From positions 1-6,075 of the forward strand of contig DNJW01000121.1 in the NCBI GenBank assembly GCA_003488965.1: a DNA stretch of 6,075 nucleotides. Direction: 5' to 3'. Source of the stretch: Lachnospiraceae bacterium (GTDB lineage: Bacteria; Bacillota; Clostridia; Lachnospirales; Lachnospiraceae). Shown here one piece after another: positions 3,921-6,075 of the stretch; the stretch's first letter is position 1; each line of letters begins with the position of its first letter. The position numbers were made by a program, and so were the translations under genes. The notes under the pieces were generated by a model that did not search any database, was not told where the DNA came from, and saw only the letters and a program-made list of their open reading frames with translations.

Positions 3921-5966
3921 CTAAATCGCACCTTCCTCTATCATCCTGTCCAGCGTATGTTTCATAATACCGATTCCTTCCGCCAGAGACGTATTTTCCA
4001 TCTGGCAGCCGGCTGAATTAATATGTCCGCCTCCGCCCAGCCTTTCCATAATAATCTGAACATTCACCTCATCTATGGAACGGGCGCTGACATATATCTG
4101 GTTCTGATACTCCGTTAACACAAAGCTCGCCTTAATTCCTTTAATATTCAGCAGTTCGTTTGCTGCCTGTGCACCGATTACTGTGGGATTAGAAAGATCC
4201 TCGCTTGTACATATTGAAATTGCATACACATCTCTATAAATCTCCGCCTGGCTGACAGCATCCGCCTTTGCCTTATATTCCACCGCATCTTCCCGGAACA
4301 GCTTGCGTACACGCATCACATCCGCACCGTTCCTGCGCAGAAACGCCGCCGCTTCAAATGTCCTGACCCCTGTCTTGGTCATAAAATTATTGGTATCTAT
4401 CATAATACCAGAATACATACAGTCCGCTTCTATGCTCTTTATTTTAATATTATCTTCCACATATTGCAGCATTTCCGAAACCATTTCGCAAGTAGAGGAA
4501 GCGTAGGCCTCCACATAAGACAAAGTAGCGTTCTCAATAACTTCCGTCCCCTGCCTATGATGGTCAAAAACTACTATAGATTTGCAAAGCCTCAGCAGTT
4601 CCGGGCAATCCGTAATACTTGGCTTATTTACATCCACTACTACCAGGACTGCATTGTTTCCTACCAGTTCTATCGCATGCTGTCCGTTAATAATCAGGTC
4701 ATCATCATATTCCGGATTGTTTCTGAACATGTCTATAAAAGGCTGAAGAGAGGAAGAAGTATCGCTGAAAACAATATGTGCCTTCCTTTCTAACGTTGCC
4801 GCAATACGGGTAATACCCACGGCGGCGCCGAAACTGTCAATATCCGCATTTCTATGCCCCATGACAATAACCTTGTCCTTGCTGGTTATTATTTCTTTTA
4901 AAGCATGGGCCTTTACTCTTGCTTTTACTCTTGTACTCTTTTCTATCTGCTGACTCTTTCCTCCATAATATACCGTATTATGGGGAGTTTTTACCACTGC
5001 CTGGTCACCGCCCCGTCCCAGTGCCAAATCAATGGCATTTCTTGCAAACTCATAATTCTGCGCATAAGTAAGACCATCCAATCCGACCCCAATGCTGATT
5101 GTTACTGCCATTTCGTTTCCGATGTTTACCGTTTTCACATCTTCCAGCAAGTCAAAACGGTTTTCTTCCAAATATGACACTGCCTTTTTGCGCATGATAA
5201 TAAGAAATTTATCCTTTTCCATTTTCTTGCAGATTCCGTCCAGCCCTGCAATATACTTATTGACTTTCCGGTCAATCAGCGCAATCAGCAAAGAACGCCT
5301 TACCTCTTCCACGCTGTCCAGCGCTTCTTCATAATTATCCAAATACAACAGACCGATTGCCAGACTCTGGTCATCTACTTCCTGCAGTGCTATCTTCAAG
5401 GCTGTTTCATCAAAAAGATATAAAGCAATCAGATATCCGTCATAATCTTCTTCCTCTATAATATCGCTGTTACGGGCCATTTCCGCCAGGGAAATTTTCT
5501 TCATTTTTGCCACATAGTCATTATTTTCGAAGCTTACGCTAAGTTCTACCTCGTCCACTGCTCCGGGCAGCTTTTCCTTTGTCACCATAGGAAAAAGCGA
5601 AGTAATCGATTTACGGTAGCCTTTTTCCTTATGCACGGCTCTTTCAAAGGCTATGTTTGTCCAAATAATTTTTCCGTCTTCATCCAGCAAGGCATGAGGA
5701 AGATCCAAATCCCGAAGCAGCCTTCTCTGTATCTGTCCGTACTGGGTGGCAAAGCTAATCAATTCATTCATAATAACCGGCTTGTTATAAAGAAACAAAG
5801 ATACTACCACTGCATAATAAAATATAACAAAACATGTAAGAATTAACCCTGCTCTATAGTCAATCACATAAATTCCAAGTGTTACAAGAACCAGCAAAAT
5901 ACCTAAGTATAAGGAGGTCTGCATATATTTCTTTAATCTGCCTTTCAGCTTTATACTGTTCTTCAT
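3921..5966 (-). CDS. gdpP: Membrane c-di-AMP phosphodiesterase GdpP
   Basis: The 681-residue protein hydrolyses cyclic di-AMP to pApA and so controls potassium and osmotic balance, wall stress and beta-lactam tolerance in Firmicutes. Two membrane helices lie at about 16-35 and 41-60. A PAS-like domain follows (about 80-185, L-P-H-A-L-L-D-E-D-G-K-I-I-W-T-N), which binds heme in B. subtilis GdpP. Next is a degenerate GGDEF domain (about 195-330) ending in G-R-G-G-D-Q-A-V-V-K, as usual in this family and not a c-di-GMP cyclase site. The DHH domain carries H-R-N-A-D-I-D (371-377), Asp445, D-H-H (468-470) and Asp524, and the DHHA1 domain carries GGGGHINSAG (644-653). All catalytic metal ligands are present, so the enzyme should be active. 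The ATG at 5966 has AAGGA about 11 nt upstream. It is the first gene of the gdpP-rplI-dnaB operon. Confidence 0.96.
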   Translation of the reverse strand: MKNSIKLKGRLKKYMQTSLYLGILLVLVTLGIYVIDYRAGLILTCFVIFYYAVVVSLFLYNKPVIMNELISFATQYGQIQRRLLRDLDLPHALLDEDGKIIWTNIAFERAVHKEKGYRKSITSLFPMVTKEKLPGAVDEVELSVSFENNDYVAKMKKISLAEMARNSDIIEEEDYDGYLIALYLFDETALKIALQEVDDQSLAIGLLYLDNYEEALDSVEEVRRSLLIALIDRKVNKYIAGLDGICKKMEKDKFLIIMRKKAVSYLEENRFDLLEDVKTVNIGNEMAVTISIGVGLDGLTYAQNYEFARNAIDLALGRGGDQAVVKTPHNTVYYGGKSQQIEKSTRVKARVKAHALKEIITSKDKVIVMGHRNADIDSFGAAVGITRIAATLERKAHIVFSDTSSSLQPFIDMFRNNPEYDDDLIINGQHAIELVGNNAVLVVVDVNKPSITDCPELLRLCKSIVVFDHHRQGTEVIENATLSYVEAYASSTCEMVSEMLQYVEDNIKIKSIEADCMYSGIMIDTNNFMTKTGVRTFEAAAFLRRNGADVMRVRKLFREDAVEYKAKADAVSQAEIYRDVYAISICTSEDLSNPTVIGAQAANELLNIKGIKASFVLTEYQNQIYVSARSIDEVNVQIIMERLGGGGHINSAGCQMENTSLAEGIGIMKHTLDRMIEEGAI

Positions 5967-6020
5967 AAGATAGATTTCCTTTTCCGCTGCATTATCCCAT
6001 GTGAAAAATATACCTTTTAT

Positions 6021-6029
6021 AGTATAGCA
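6021..6029 (-). promoter_or_regulatory. Predicted extended -10 promoter of the gdpP operon
   Basis: On the minus strand TGCTATACT (6029-6021) gives TATACT with TG one base upstream. No good -35 is seen 16-18 bp further upstream, so recognition would depend on the extended -10. Transcription would start near 6014, giving a leader of about 48 nt. A short dyad (TATAC 6009-6013, GTATA 6022-6026) overlaps the box. The leader is too short for a c-di-AMP riboswitch. Confidence 0.5.
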
Positions 6030-6075
6030 TTTTTTCTTCTAGACTTCCATAATATTATTTGGCGGTTTTGAGTAT

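Noticed and set aside
5000..5340. GGDEF domain of GdpP as an active c-di-GMP cyclase
   Set aside because: The signature is degenerate, as in all GdpP proteins; the catalytic function lies in the DHH/DHHA1 part.
5967..6075. Possible c-di-AMP (ydaO-type) riboswitch before gdpP
   Set aside because: The leader after the predicted start is only about 48 nt, far too short for that riboswitch, and no conserved paired elements are visible.

Overview
The window looks like chromosomal DNA from an anaerobic low-to-mid-GC Firmicute, most likely a Lachnospiraceae-type Clostridium. The reasons are strong AAAGGAGG ribosome binding sites, a clostridial 2[4Fe-4S] ferredoxin, a pyruvate formate-lyase activating enzyme, and the gene order gdpP-rplI-dnaB that is typical of Firmicutes. 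Genus and species cannot be fixed from the sequence. No mobile element, CRISPR array, tRNA or rRNA was seen.

The left part (about 1-1270, plus strand) is a small anaerobic redox block. After an unassigned GC-richer patch at 1-100, a good extended -10 promoter with a 7-bp inverted repeat at its start point leads into pflA (208-954). A 99-bp gap carries a promoter-like stretch and an 18-bp perfect palindrome with the geometry of a Rex (NADH/NAD+ sensor) operator. It precedes a 56-residue ferredoxin gene (1054-1224), which ends in a strong intrinsic terminator.

The rest (1247-5966) reads on the minus strand. From its promoter near 6020 the order is gdpP (membrane c-di-AMP phosphodiesterase), rplI (ribosomal protein L9), dnaB (replicative helicase), then an intrinsic terminator at 1967-2001, then a MerR-type DNA-binding protein with a long charged C-terminal coiled coil. 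The first three are tightly spaced (45 and about 40 bp) with no visible internal terminator or promoter, so they look like one operon linking second-messenger turnover, translation and replication. The MerR-like gene sits behind the terminator and meets the ferredoxin gene tail to tail; its last codons lie inside the ferredoxin terminator hairpin.

Most of the window is conserved housekeeping sequence. No clearly new system is visible. The points most worth following are the Rex-like operator before the ferredoxin, the inverted repeat at the pflA start point, and the RacA-like architecture of the MerR/coiled-coil protein.
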